Assembly: GCF_018613155.1 (NCBI RefSeq)
Contig: NZ_JAGGQU010000022.1
Coordinates: 40,770 to 104,769 of the forward strand
From: Bacillus sp. ISL-55
GTDB taxonomy: Bacteria > Bacillota > Bacilli > Bacillales > Cytobacillaceae
Length of the DNA: 64,000 nucleotides
Direction: 5' to 3'
The notes under the pieces were generated by a model. That model was given only the letters and a program-made list of their open reading frames with translations. It ran no database searches and had not been told where the DNA came from. How positions within the stretch are numbered: the stretch's first letter is position 1; every line of letters starts with the position of its first letter. Positions 1 to 8,170 of the stretch are shown in pieces. Made by a program: the position numbers and the translations under genes.

Positions 1-1056
1 TGCCTGAAAGAAGGCAAACGCACTGCTGAATCTGCCCATCAAGTCAACAGGTACATTGTTTTGGAAAAATGTTGTGTAACCGGTAAACGAAAATGGAGAA
101 AAGAACCCAATAATTATAAAGCCAATTACTGCTAGAGGTACCGTGTCTGGAGAAGCAAGATAAAACATTAAGTATCCTGTTACAGACAAAAACGACCCCA
201 ATCCCAAGAGCATTTTTATGGAAAGACGATTCGCCAGAGCTGACACTGCCAATGAACCAACCACATACCCCGCTCCTGTAAGACTTACCAACAGTCCGTA
301 ATTCTTTTCTGATAAGCCGACAACCTGCTGAATGAAGGTTACCTCCTGAGAATCAAGTGCAAATGAGATTAAAGTAATGAGCTGAAATATCAGGAAAACC
401 ACCATAAAACCTGCTGCTGTTTTCCCAAAATTGAGCACAGCCTTCCAATCCGCTGCGATCATTTTCATCGTAATTCGATCTCTGTATTGTTCATTAGTTA
501 ACCTTTCATCAACATCTGGCAGGAAGAAAATTGCTATAGCACATAGAAAGAAAGTTACTGCATTAATATAGATACTTGTACTTATGCTCCCATACATGAT
601 CAGCAGTCCAGACACACTCGGTCCAACCAGCATAGCCCCTGATGTTGCAAAGGAAAAAATTGAATTGAAGCGTTTTCTCTTTTCAGGAGGAACAAGCTTC
701 GTTATGTAAGTTTCTGAAGTGGGACCAAAAAATGCCCCAGCTATATTAGTTAAAAACATAATTATATAAATCGGAACTAGCGAAGTAAATAATGGAATGA
801 TCGCTATTAAGATACCACGAACGATATCGATGAAAATCATTAACCTTCTCTTATTGACCCGATCTATGACGCTGCCAGCCCATGTATTTGTTAAGAGGAT
901 TGCCAAAGGCCTGATGATGAATAATCCTGCAATCGCTGCAGCAGAGCCTGTTAATTTCAATACTAATAAATTAATAGCCACAAAATAAATCCAATTACCA
1001 ATGTTTGAAATCCCAATTCCCAGAACCAATAGCATGGGATTCTTCCAGCCCTTCAA
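1..1056 (-). CDS. MFS family transporter, C-terminus beyond the window
   Basis: Reading the minus strand from a TTG at 1056 gives an open frame of 352 codons that runs off the left edge. The start follows an AGGAGGGG ribosome site at 1062-1069 with about 5 bases spacing. The protein begins LKGWKNPMLLVLGIGISNIG and shows repeated hydrophobic segments and the loop WAGSVIDRVNKRR between TM2 and TM3, the major-facilitator signature region. Members usually have 400-430 residues, so roughly 50-80 are missing. It resembles proton-driven drug exporters of the MFS type; the substrate cannot be told. It is divergent from the FtsH-like gene and there is no sign of an operon inside the window. Confidence 0.85.
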   Translation of the reverse strand, partial: MKGWKNPMLLVLGIGISNIGNWIYFVAINLLVLKLTGSAAAIAGLFIIRPLAILLTNTWAGSVIDRVNKRRLMIFIDIVRGILIAIIPLFTSLVPIYIIMFLTNIAGAFFGPTSETYITKLVPPEKRKRFNSIFSFATSGAMLVGPSVSGLLIMYGSISTSIYINAVTFFLCAIAIFFLPDVDERLTNEQYRDRITMKMIAADWKAVLNFGKTAAGFMVVFLIFQLITLISFALDSQEVTFIQQVVGLSEKNYGLLVSLTGAGYVVGSLAVSALANRLSIKMLLGLGSFLSVTGYLMFYLASPDTVPLAVIGFIIIGFFSPFSFTGYTTFFQNNVPVDLMGRFSSAFAFFQA

Positions 1057-1325
1057 ACAGACCCCTCCTGAGCGCACAAAATAAATGTCAGAATATTACT
1101 TAAGTATTTCTCTTTACATCCTATCTTTACCTTCCAAAAGTTTCAAGTAGCTATTCAGTTTAAACTTGTATTTTTTTCCATTTACGATTAATGTCACAAT
1201 TTGTCCACATAAATTTTCCCAACACCATATACAAAAAACCTCCTTTATACCCGTCTTATCAACATTTCTAAACATCAAGCCTATTAATTTCATTTATTTA
1301 CCACTGCGAGTCATACAATTTACCC

Positions 1326-1354
1326 ATTCATAACGTTGTTATATTACTTATAAT
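1326..1354 (+). promoter_or_regulatory. Possible sigma-A promoter of the FtsH-like gene
   Basis: A perfect TATAAT lies at 1349-1354, 30 bases before the coding start at 1385. The -35 region (around 1326-1331) is weak. The rest of the 328-base gap 1057-1384 is AT-rich and shows no further gene or hairpin that I can support. Confidence 0.4.
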
Positions 1355-1384
1355 GGTATTTAGAATTAATAAGGAGCTGAAACT

Positions 1385-3127
1385 ATGAATTCAAATCCGA
1401 AGTTTGTTTCTAAGATCCTTCCGCTTTTTGCGGCGTTTATGGTTATAATTACGTTAGCAGCGACATATGTCGTTCAAAATACTGATGATAAAGTATCGGT
1501 ACCATTTTCTTCGCTTGTCAAGTCTATTGAGGGCCTAAATGGTGGCGAAGCAACATTAATTGAAAAAATGGATGGAACTCTTGTACTTGAAACAAAAGAT
1601 TCAACATTTGTTTCCCAAGTTCCTCCCGGCAGCCAGATGGTTGAGAAATTAGTAGAGAAATATAATATAAACTATGAATATATGAACAACAGCAAGTATG
1701 GCGCTTGGATCCTTGGTGGAGTATTATTGCTGTTGATGGGTACTGCCTTCGTGATCCAAAAGAAAACAGGAGGTATAGGCTCAGGCAATAGAATGAAAAA
1801 CAGTTTATCAAAGCCTACCCCCCTGCCTTCCCTTACCTTAGCAGATGTAGGTGGATTGCAAGAAGAAATGAAAGAGGAAATCGTCCAGACTCTAACAATC
1901 TTGAAAAATCCAGATAAATCATCAAAGATGGGCATCAAGCCTCCAAAGGGGATTTTGTTATATGGACCTCCTGGCACAGGTAAAACCTTACTTGCACAAG
2001 CAATTGCCCGTGAATTGAATGCCAATTTCTTCTCAGCCAGTGGATCTGCATTTAATGAAATGTTCATCGGTGTAGGTGCATCGCGTGTCCGCAGCTTATT
2101 CCAAAGTGCCCGCAAACAAGGTCCTGCTGTAATTTTCATCGATGAAGTCGATGCTCTTGCAGGCAAGCGTAAACCCCATGGCGGTGAAGAAGGTGAAAAG
2201 ACATTAACAGAGCTTCTTGTCCAGCTTGACGGAGGACATTCTAACGATGGCATCCTATTCATTGCTGCAACAAACAGAAAAGACATGCTTGATGATGCCT
2301 TTCTGCGCCCTGGCCGTATCGATTTCTCATTTAACGTTCCACTTCCTGATACGAAAGGGAGAAGAGAAATCATCGATATCCATATTAAAGGGAAAAACCT
2401 TGCTGCCGATGTCACAGCATCATTGGATGACCTGGCAGAAAGTACTTCTGGTTTCTCAGGCGCAGAGTTAAATTCATTGTTTGAGACTGCAAGTAGACGG
2501 GCGTTAAGGAATGGACAGGATTTCATTTCGAAGAGTGATATAGATTATGCTCTTGACCGCACGATACTAGGCAGCACGTCCCGCACTCTTCAGGATGCTG
2601 ACACAAAGCGCAGGGTAGCAATCCATGAGGCTGGGCACGCTCTGGTATCAGCTGTCACTAAACCTGGTTCAGTCCGGAAAGCAACGATCATTCCTCGGGG
2701 ACAGGCACTTGGTTATGTGGCTCCAATTCCGAAAGAGCTTCAATTGTCCACACACAGCGACTTGATCGACCGGATTGCCATGATTCTTGCTGGCGGTGTC
2801 GCTGAAAGGATGATTCTAGGTGAGCACAGTATCGGGGTAAGCGGTGATGTCCAACAGGCTAAACAGATCATTGAGCAAATGGTAGACACCGGATTGCTTC
2901 AGGAAGGTTTCTCACTTACATTTAGCAAAGGCTTAAAAGAAACAAAAATGCAGGAGCTTTTCGATGACGCTTTAGAAAAATCCGAAATGATCATAAATGC
3001 CCATCAGAATCAATTTGAACGACTAGTAGATGAATTGCTGAAGAAAGAAACACTTGATGGTTCCGAAGTAGATGAGATCGTTCAAGATAAAACTGGATTT
3101 CGTGAAGATCAATATATAATGGCATAA
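1385..3127 (+). CDS. FtsH-like membrane AAA+ zinc metalloprotease (short paralogue)
   Basis: The 580-residue protein has the FtsH plan: an N-terminal membrane segment (about 9-30), a roughly 75-residue external domain, a second membrane segment (about 107-124), an AAA+ ATPase with Walker A GPPGTGKT (194-201), Walker B FIDEVDA (251-257) and the FLRPGRID arginine region (306-313), then an M41 peptidase with HEAGH (414-418) and the third zinc ligand Asp487 in GVSGDVQQA. FtsH degrades membrane and some cytosolic proteins using ATP. It is about 55 residues shorter than B. subtilis FtsH, and its neighbours are not those of housekeeping ftsH (tilS, hpt), so I infer a second copy. RBS AAGGAGCTGA precedes ATG 1385. 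Confidence 0.88.
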   Translation: MNSNPKFVSKILPLFAAFMVIITLAATYVVQNTDDKVSVPFSSLVKSIEGLNGGEATLIEKMDGTLVLETKDSTFVSQVPPGSQMVEKLVEKYNINYEYMNNSKYGAWILGGVLLLLMGTAFVIQKKTGGIGSGNRMKNSLSKPTPLPSLTLADVGGLQEEMKEEIVQTLTILKNPDKSSKMGIKPPKGILLYGPPGTGKTLLAQAIARELNANFFSASGSAFNEMFIGVGASRVRSLFQSARKQGPAVIFIDEVDALAGKRKPHGGEEGEKTLTELLVQLDGGHSNDGILFIAATNRKDMLDDAFLRPGRIDFSFNVPLPDTKGRREIIDIHIKGKNLAADVTASLDDLAESTSGFSGAELNSLFETASRRALRNGQDFISKSDIDYALDRTILGSTSRTLQDADTKRRVAIHEAGHALVSAVTKPGSVRKATIIPRGQALGYVAPIPKELQLSTHSDLIDRIAMILAGGVAERMILGEHSIGVSGDVQQAKQIIEQMVDTGLLQEGFSLTFSKGLKETKMQELFDDALEKSEMIINAHQNQFERLVDELLKKETLDGSEVDEIVQDKTGFREDQYIMA

Positions 3128-3135
3128 CAAAAGTA

Positions 3136-3165
3136 AAAGGCTTTCCGCAGTGGAAAGCCTTTTTA
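3136..3165. terminator. Bidirectional terminator between convergent genes
   Basis: An 11-bp inverted repeat (AAAGGCTTTCC / GGAAAGCCTTT) with a five-base loop is followed by T residues on the plus strand and by A residues on the other side, so it can end transcription from both the FtsH-like gene and the STAS gene. Confidence 0.85.
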
Positions 3166-3990
3166 TTTTTGCTCAAGAGCCTGGGACAGACTTGTACGAA
3201 CTTCTGTTTCTTTAAATGAAAGCCCGAGCTGAACGGCTGTCTGGGCTATTTCAGGCCTGATACCAGAAAGAGTTGTCTTCACGCCTATTAGTTTCAATGC
3301 ATTTAAAAGCTGGAATAACTGGTGGGCAACCATTGTGTCTATCATCGCCACACCGGATAGATCGACAAACAAATGGTGTATATCTCTTTGACTGCAATGT
3401 TTCAATGTGTTTTCAAGAATCATTTTCGCCCTGTATGTATCAATATCTCCAATAAGAGGCAGCAAGCCTTGATGGTTGCTTAACGAGATGACAGGTGCAC
3501 TTAATTCGTTGATAGTGTCCTGCTGGGCTTTCAAAACGGTTTGCGAGTATTTATATGTAGCTTCAACAAATCGTAAAATGACTTCATCCATTTCTTTCAG
3601 GATGACGTCATACCAATCATCCACTTCTTTTCTCGTTATCTCTGGATGTGCCTCCGCAAATTTTCGGACATAGTCAAAATACTGATTCCTTACGTTTTTA
3701 AATTCCCTGATCACATAATGGATTGGCGTATTAATATGTTCAATATCACTGGCAATTTTGATAATCCATGGTTCAAAATCCTGGAAAAATTCTTTTTCAC
3801 CTTTTTTGAATAATTCAATAAAATGAAGATGGAAATCATGATTTTGCTCTTTTAAGGCTTTTATGACATCAGGTTCTTTTGACGCATAAACACCTGCTGT
3901 CTTAGTCTTATCAATATTTTGATACCATTCTTCCGTTAAATTGCGGGTGTTTTCTTTTAGATATATATATAAGTTTTGATTTCTGTGCAC
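3163..3990 (-). CDS. RsbR-type stressosome co-antagonist (STAS domain)
   Basis: The protein pairs an all-helical N-terminal sensor domain of the RsbRD/globin-like type (first about 155 residues) with a C-terminal STAS domain. Both threonines that RsbT phosphorylates in B. subtilis RsbRA are kept in context: GDIDTYRAK and MIDTMVAHQ. In the known system RsbR paralogues form a megadalton stressosome with RsbS and release RsbT when stressed, starting sigma-B activation. The open frame extends to GTG 4014, but the GTG at 3990 follows a GGGGGAA ribosome site and gives a natural N-terminus (VHRNQNLYIYLK). RsbS and RsbT are encoded at 27.5-28.2 kb. Confidence 0.87.
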   Translation of the reverse strand: MHRNQNLYIYLKENTRNLTEEWYQNIDKTKTAGVYASKEPDVIKALKEQNHDFHLHFIELFKKGEKEFFQDFEPWIIKIASDIEHINTPIHYVIREFKNVRNQYFDYVRKFAEAHPEITRKEVDDWYDVILKEMDEVILRFVEATYKYSQTVLKAQQDTINELSAPVISLSNHQGLLPLIGDIDTYRAKMILENTLKHCSQRDIHHLFVDLSGVAMIDTMVAHQLFQLLNALKLIGVKTTLSGIRPEIAQTAVQLGLSFKETEVRTSLSQALEQK

Positions 3991-4138
3991 TAAGCTTCCC
4001 CCCATCTGCACCACTGTGACTATAATAAAAGTGCAAGATAGTCTTTTTCTGAATTATATCAAATATCTTCCCTATTAAGAAATTATTAACATGGTGGTCC
4101 AATGACTCCATGTATTATTAGATTTATCTATCTGCCTT

Positions 4139-4414
4139 TTAATCTAGATTATGTTTTTCCTTTAACTCAGGGGGAGCCATTTTTATTATTTGCTGGAAAA
4201 TGATAAGCAGCACGCCTACATCATCTACAATCCCAATCAGGGTTAAGAAGTCTGGGATGATATCGAACGGCAGCAGAAAATATCCGATGATCAAACCAAC
4301 TGAAATTACTTTTTGCTTTACTGGGACCATTTTAGAAGTAAAGAACTCTATTAAAAAAGGGAAAAACCTTTTCACTTTAAATATAAGCCTAATTCTTTTG
4401 AAAAACTTTTTCAT
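4139..4414 (-). CDS. DUF1232 (YkvA-like) small membrane protein
   Basis: This 91-residue protein contains the DUF1232 core, with the segment YFLLPFDIIPDFLTLIGIVD in the middle followed by a second hydrophobic stretch (VGVLLIIFQQII). The N-terminus is very basic. The family is widespread, and its function is not known. RBS AGGAGG sits just before the start (in the complement of 4426-4433). It is a single gene, flanked upstream by an AT-rich gap and downstream by the RsbR-like gene. Confidence 0.8.
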   Translation of the reverse strand: MKKFFKRIRLIFKVKRFFPFLIEFFTSKMVPVKQKVISVGLIIGYFLLPFDIIPDFLTLIGIVDDVGVLLIIFQQIIKMAPPELKEKHNLD

Positions 4415-4550
4415 AATAAAACCTCCTTCATACTAGTAATACCCTCATTCACTTTTATGGAATCTTTAAACATCTAAGCAGACAAAGAACTGCAACGCTA
4501 TATCTTTATACGTAGGAGGTAGAGAATTGTTTCAATCAGAAACAAATAAA

Positions 4551-4570
4551 CAGCCAATATAAATTGGCTG
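4551..4570 (-). terminator. Terminator of the MerR-family gene
   Basis: Perfect 8-bp stem (CAGCCAAT / ATTGGCTG) with a four-base loop, followed on the minus strand by TTTATTTGTTT. It lies 22 bases after the MerR stop codon. Confidence 0.75.
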
Positions 4571-4592
4571 CTTCCGAGCTTAATAAATTGAT

Positions 4593-5354
4593 TTACTTTT
4601 CTTGCTGATCGCAATAGTAATGTATTGCTTCTTTAAAGAACGCTGCTAGTCCTTGTTGGTATTTGTCTATATTTTTTGTGAACCGTGGGTCATCGACATA
4701 TAAATCCCCAAGACCGCGAAATATATCCAGGGTGCAATCATAATAATGATCAGTGATAAACTGGCGCCAATCCGCTACTGCCCGCTGCACTCCCGGGTCT
4801 TCTGGACCGTAGTCCATTCCGGCCATGATTCGCTTATAAATTTCATCTGTCTTATTCTGGATTTCCCCCCAGTCTTCAGAAGAATATCCAGCGGTCCTCT
4901 TCTCTACTTTTTCGACAGTCTCCTTACCGTATCTTTCCTTCGCTTCCTCACTATATTTCTTCTGATGTTCTTCGATTTCCTTCATATCAAAACCTTTGAA
5001 CATATCCTTATTCTCCATTTGATAACCTCCTTCTATTGAATCAATTGTCATTTCCACTGTCCGGATGATCTCTTCAAGCCGCTTTTTTTTCGCTAAAAGC
5101 AATTCTTTATGCTTTTTGAGATTTTCTTTGCGGTTGAACTCTGGCCGGTCAATAAACTCCTTGATTTCATGAAGAGAAAAATCCATTTCCTTGAAAACTA
5201 AAATTTGCTGAAGACGCTCAAGATTTTCATCTGAATAAAGTCTGTACCCAGAAGAGGACACCTCCTCCGGTTTGAGTAAACCAATACGATCATAATGATG
5301 CAGAGTACGCACACTTACTCCAGTCGTCTCCGCAACTTCTTTTACTTTGTACAT
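4593..5354 (-). CDS. MerR-family regulator with TipAS drug-sensing domain (Mta/TipA-like)
   Basis: The 253-residue protein starts with a MerR winged helix (VAETTGVSVRTLHHYDRIGL, residues 7-26), continues through a dimerising coiled coil (about 75-110) and ends in a TipAS domain (about 125-250), the globin-like fold that binds thiopeptides and other drugs in TipA. B. subtilis Mta has this architecture and activates multidrug exporters and itself. The promoter at 5378-5408 has a 19-bp spacer filled by a dyad, so autoregulation by untwisting is very likely. The plus-strand hydrolase gene starts on the other side of the same 115-base gap and may be co-regulated. Confidence 0.9.
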   Translation of the reverse strand: MYKVKEVAETTGVSVRTLHHYDRIGLLKPEEVSSSGYRLYSDENLERLQQILVFKEMDFSLHEIKEFIDRPEFNRKENLKKHKELLLAKKKRLEEIIRTVEMTIDSIEGGYQMENKDMFKGFDMKEIEEHQKKYSEEAKERYGKETVEKVEKRTAGYSSEDWGEIQNKTDEIYKRIMAGMDYGPEDPGVQRAVADWRQFITDHYYDCTLDIFRGLGDLYVDDPRFTKNIDKYQQGLAAFFKEAIHYYCDQQEK

Positions 5355-5377
5355 ATCTCGATCACCTCCACATTAAG

Positions 5378-5408
5378 ATCGTAAACTATGACGCAGCGTC
5401 AGAGTCAA
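5378..5408 (-). promoter_or_regulatory. MerR-type promoter with 19-bp spacer and 21-bp operator dyad
   Basis: On the minus strand -35 TTGACT (5403-5408) and -10 TACGAT (5378-5383) are 19 bp apart, the over-long spacing typical of MerR-activated promoters. Positions 5385-5405 form a near-perfect dyad (arms ACTCTGACGC / GCGTCATAGT, one mismatch) centred in the spacer. Confidence 0.85.
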
Positions 5409-5475
5409 TATGTTTTTGCAATTCCATTTTCTGAAAATTCATGTATAATAGAGAAAACTTTTAGGAGCTATGAAA

Positions 5476-6120
5476 ATGTACACTTTTACCAAAGTTTCTG
5501 TCTCCGGTTACAAGAACCAGCCAGTTCCATTTCAACTTATCAAACAGAATAAGCAAGCAAGTTCCCTCGTCGTCTTGCTACCTGGAAGAGGATATACTGT
5601 CCAAGGACCTTTATTTCATTATTCTACTGGAGTCTTTTTAAATAAAGGTTTCGATGTTCTTCATGTTAACTATGATTACAATACTGTTCAATCAGAATCT
5701 TTAACCTTGGAAGAGGAAATACAGCAAATAACGGAGGATGTCAATTCAGTACTAGATCATACCCTTAAGTACCAGTCATACGCAGATTATACTTTAATCG
5801 GTAAATCACTGGGAACCATTGCCCTATCTTCAATAGTAGACCGAATCTCATTAAAAAACGCGAAGATTGTCTGGCTTACTCCGCTTCTGCAATTGGATTA
5901 TGTTTTGGATAAGATGCTTTCATCATCACAAAATGGTCTTTGCATCATTGGTGATGAAGATCCATGTTTTATATCTGAAAAATTTGAGAAACTTAATGAA
6001 AAGGAAAATATGCAGACACTTTTGATACCAGGTACAGAGCACAGTCTCAACTATGCGGACCGGCCAGTTGATTCGATTGATGTATTGAAAAAGGTAATAA
6101 CTGAAATTAGCAACTTTTAA
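5476..6120 (+). CDS. Alpha/beta hydrolase
   Basis: About 214 residues with an alpha/beta-hydrolase core: strand and oxyanion turn VVLLPGRGY, nucleophile elbow GKSLG (Ser111), acid candidates Asp160/Asp162 in IIGDEDPCF, and His189 in GTEHSLN. This is enough for a serine hydrolase, but the substrate is unknown. The frame also has an ATG at 5470, but the AGGAG site at 5463-5467 is spaced correctly only for ATG 5476. It shares its upstream region with the MerR gene and is followed after 17 bases by the glycosylase-like gene, so the two probably form an operon. Confidence 0.78.
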   Translation: MYTFTKVSVSGYKNQPVPFQLIKQNKQASSLVVLLPGRGYTVQGPLFHYSTGVFLNKGFDVLHVNYDYNTVQSESLTLEEEIQQITEDVNSVLDHTLKYQSYADYTLIGKSLGTIALSSIVDRISLKNAKIVWLTPLLQLDYVLDKMLSSSQNGLCIIGDEDPCFISEKFEKLNEKENMQTLLIPGTEHSLNYADRPVDSIDVLKKVITEISNF

Positions 6121-6137
6121 TGTAATGGGGGATAAGC

Positions 6138-6875
6138 ATGAACAAGCTGGAGAAATACTACAAGAAAATTGCAAATCTCCCTTTAAAAGAAAGTTATAGT
6201 CGAAGTGAACTATTAACTTCGGATTTTATGATGGCCAAGGAAAATAACACTGAAATTTACTATTGCACTCATAACGAATATATCAATAAAAAGGCCAAAG
6301 TGTTTATTGTAGGAATTACACCCGGGTTTCAACAAATGAGTAAGTCGATTGCGGTTGCCCGAAAATGTTTAGAGGAAAACCTTTCTCTTGATGAGGTAGC
6401 TTATATTTGTAAGCGTGAGGCAAGGTTTTATGGGGTACTTCGCAGTAACATCATCCAAATGCTCAATGATTTAGACCTGAATAACTTTTTGGATTTAAAA
6501 AGCTGCGAGGAGCTTTTTAACGATAAAGATTACCTGCTTCATACCACTTCTCTCATTCCTTATGCAGTCTTTATCAATGGAAAGAACTATACCGGCCATA
6601 GCCCGAAAATCAAGAAGAATGAATTATTGACTTCTTTTCTGGCAGAATTCTTCGAGCCCCAGGCTGCCTTACTTAGGAATGCACTGGTCATCCCGCTTGG
6701 TAAAGGAGTCGAGGAAATAATATCCGAATATAAGCGATCCGGCATAATCAACGAAAATAATATCTTGTTCGGGTTCCCACATCCGTCAGGTGCGAATGGC
6801 CATCGCCTTCACCAATTTAATAGTAATAAAGAAAAAATGAAGAGAAAGATTAATGATTTTTTCCAAGAAAGATAA
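6138..6875 (+). CDS. Uracil-DNA glycosylase superfamily-like protein
   Basis: The 245-residue protein has two motifs placed like the catalytic loops of the uracil-DNA glycosylase superfamily: GITPGFQQ (59-66), matching the water-activating GxDPG loop, and FPHPSGANGH (about 213-222), matching the HPSP loop that enters the minor groove. UDGs remove uracil or other altered bases from DNA. The expected Asp is replaced (GITPG), so the chemistry could differ. RBS GGGGGAT precedes ATG. It is co-directional with the hydrolase and ends in a shared terminator. Confidence 0.62.
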   Translation: MNKLEKYYKKIANLPLKESYSRSELLTSDFMMAKENNTEIYYCTHNEYINKKAKVFIVGITPGFQQMSKSIAVARKCLEENLSLDEVAYICKREARFYGVLRSNIIQMLNDLDLNNFLDLKSCEELFNDKDYLLHTTSLIPYAVFINGKNYTGHSPKIKKNELLTSFLAEFFEPQAALLRNALVIPLGKGVEEIISEYKRSGIINENNILFGFPHPSGANGHRLHQFNSNKEKMKRKINDFFQER

Positions 6876-6898
6876 AAGACCAAGAATCTTGGTCTTTT
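6874..6898. terminator. Terminator between convergent genes
   Basis: A 12-bp perfect inverted repeat (AAAAGACCAAGA / TCTTGGTCTTTT) around a single base directly overlaps the stop codon of the glycosylase-like gene. It ends in TTTT on both strands. Confidence 0.75.
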
Positions 6899-6902
6899 AA
6901 AC

Positions 6903-7538
6903 TTACTCAAATGGAATTTCTTCCTGATATGCCTTTTTGTATTTGTTCAGCATTTCTTCTTTATGTGCTTCACTTTCGATTATAATGTCTCCGTAAACAG
7001 GAACAACTGTATGCCAGTCCTGTTCTTCATTCTTCCTGGATACAAATAAATAGCTTTCTCCTTCTTTTAGCAGCTGGTCATTCTCCACCAGTATCAGGTT
7101 CTGCCCTTCATAGCCCCCCTGCTGATTGACTGTTACCTCATCTTGTAATTCACCCTTGATATTCTCAGCCACCTCCACTTTGAACTGTGTTTCAATCATC
7201 CCTCTTTCTTCAGAAGTTCCAGACATCTTTATGACTTTTCCAACGAACACATTATCAGCCCATCCGACAAGCCTTTGAGGGTCAGTAACATCAAAAGCAT
7301 GACTGGTTTGTACCGTTTGAATCACAGGATTTTCAGGAGGTTTATTTGAAAGCAATCCAGGACCGGCGATTCCCAAGGCAATGATCGCAGCAATGCCGGG
7401 TGTTGCAAAGGCGAGCCATTTCATTTTATTGCTTTTTCCTATCTCCGTTTTTGCCTTTTCAATCCCTATTCTGCTCCGGTCACTCAATTCTTTCGGTATT
7501 TCAATTTTATTCATTTCTGATTGAATTTTATTGCTCAT
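6903..7538 (-). CDS. Membrane protein paired with ECF sigma factor, probable anti-sigma factor
   Basis: About 211 residues: a charged cytoplasmic N-terminus (about 40 residues), one membrane segment (WLAFATPGIAAIIALGIAG), and an extracytoplasmic domain of about 140 residues. This topology and overlap with the upstream sigma gene are typical of anti-sigma factors. No zinc motif (HxxxCxxC) is visible. The start may be ATG 7547 or ATG 7538, both after GGAGGGAG; either overlaps the sigma stop codon, suggesting coupled translation. The function is inferred from context and topology only. Confidence 0.6.
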   Translation of the reverse strand: MSNKIQSEMNKIEIPKELSDRSRIGIEKAKTEIGKSNKMKWLAFATPGIAAIIALGIAGPGLLSNKPPENPVIQTVQTSHAFDVTDPQRLVGWADNVFVGKVIKMSGTSEERGMIETQFKVEVAENIKGELQDEVTVNQQGGYEGQNLILVENDQLLKEGESYLFVSRKNEEQDWHTVVPVYGDIIIESEAHKEEMLNKYKKAYQEEIPFE

Positions 7539-8052
7539 TTGCCTCATCTCCCTCCAAATCTTTGCGAAGCTTCCCCAATCCCCGGTACAATATTGTCTTT
7601 GCTGTACCTAGTGGAATATTCAATGTTTCTGAAACTTCTCTTAAAGTCATTCCTTGATAAAATCTAAGAAGGATTACACTTTTTTCTTCCTCCCTCAGCT
7701 CATCAATCAATCCCTTTAATGTAATTTCGGATGTTAAATCTTCATCGACTGTTCCGGAAATAAATTCATCAAAATCGGGCTTCAGCGGCACAACCTTTTT
7801 TCTTTTTCTAAGAATGTCGAGAGAACAGCTGATGGCTATTCTGATTAGCCATGACTTAAAATATTTAGGCTCTTTCAGTTCTTTAATGGATTTAAAAGAC
7901 TTGTAAGCTGTTTCCTGTACAACATCCAATGCGTCATTCTGGTTTTTCACATATATAAACGCCATCTTGTATAGATCTTGCTCATATTGCTGGAAAAGCT
8001 CGAGAAATGCTTTGTCATTTCCCTTCTGTGCCTTTTTAATCAACTTCAGCAA
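7528..8052 (-). CDS. ECF-type sigma factor (SigV/SigW-like)
   Basis: The protein carries sigma region 2 (YKMAFIYVKNQNDALDVVQE, then FKSWLIRIA) and region 4 (LLRFYQGMTLREVSETLNIP), the two domains of ECF sigma factors. The open frame reaches 8142, but that start lies inside the terminator of the upstream helicase gene. A TTG at 8052 follows AAGGGGG with good spacing and gives a usual ECF N-terminus (LLKLIKKAQKGND). ECF sigmas direct RNA polymerase to stress promoters and are held by a membrane partner, here the overlapping downstream gene. I see no convincing ECF promoter before it. Confidence 0.88.
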   Translation of the reverse strand: MLKLIKKAQKGNDKAFLELFQQYEQDLYKMAFIYVKNQNDALDVVQETAYKSFKSIKELKEPKYFKSWLIRIAISCSLDILRKRKKVVPLKPDFDEFISGTVDEDLTSEITLKGLIDELREEEKSVILLRFYQGMTLREVSETLNIPLGTAKTILYRGLGKLRKDLEGDEANEQ

Positions 8053-8134
8053 TAGGTGCACCCCCTTGTAACCGTTCTTACTCATTAGACGGAAGATTCG
8101 CCGGTATGGCTTTAAATCCTCTAAAAAAGTTCTA

Positions 8135-8165
8135 AAAAACAAAAAACATCCTGTACATCAGGATG
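8135..8165 (-). terminator. Terminator of the helicase gene
   Basis: Stem CATCCTG / CAGGATG (8147-8153 with 8159-8165) followed on the minus strand by TTTTTTGTTTTTT, six bases past the helicase stop codon. Confidence 0.85.
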
Positions 8166-8170
8166 CTTTC

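Noticed and set aside
1672..2526. 284-codon frame opposite the FtsH-like gene
   Set aside because: Antisense shadow of strongly conserved AAA+ and peptidase motifs; no ribosome site and unlikely composition.
8053..8142. Upstream extension of the ECF sigma gene to 8142
   Set aside because: It begins inside the helicase terminator and has no ribosome site; TTG 8052 has one.
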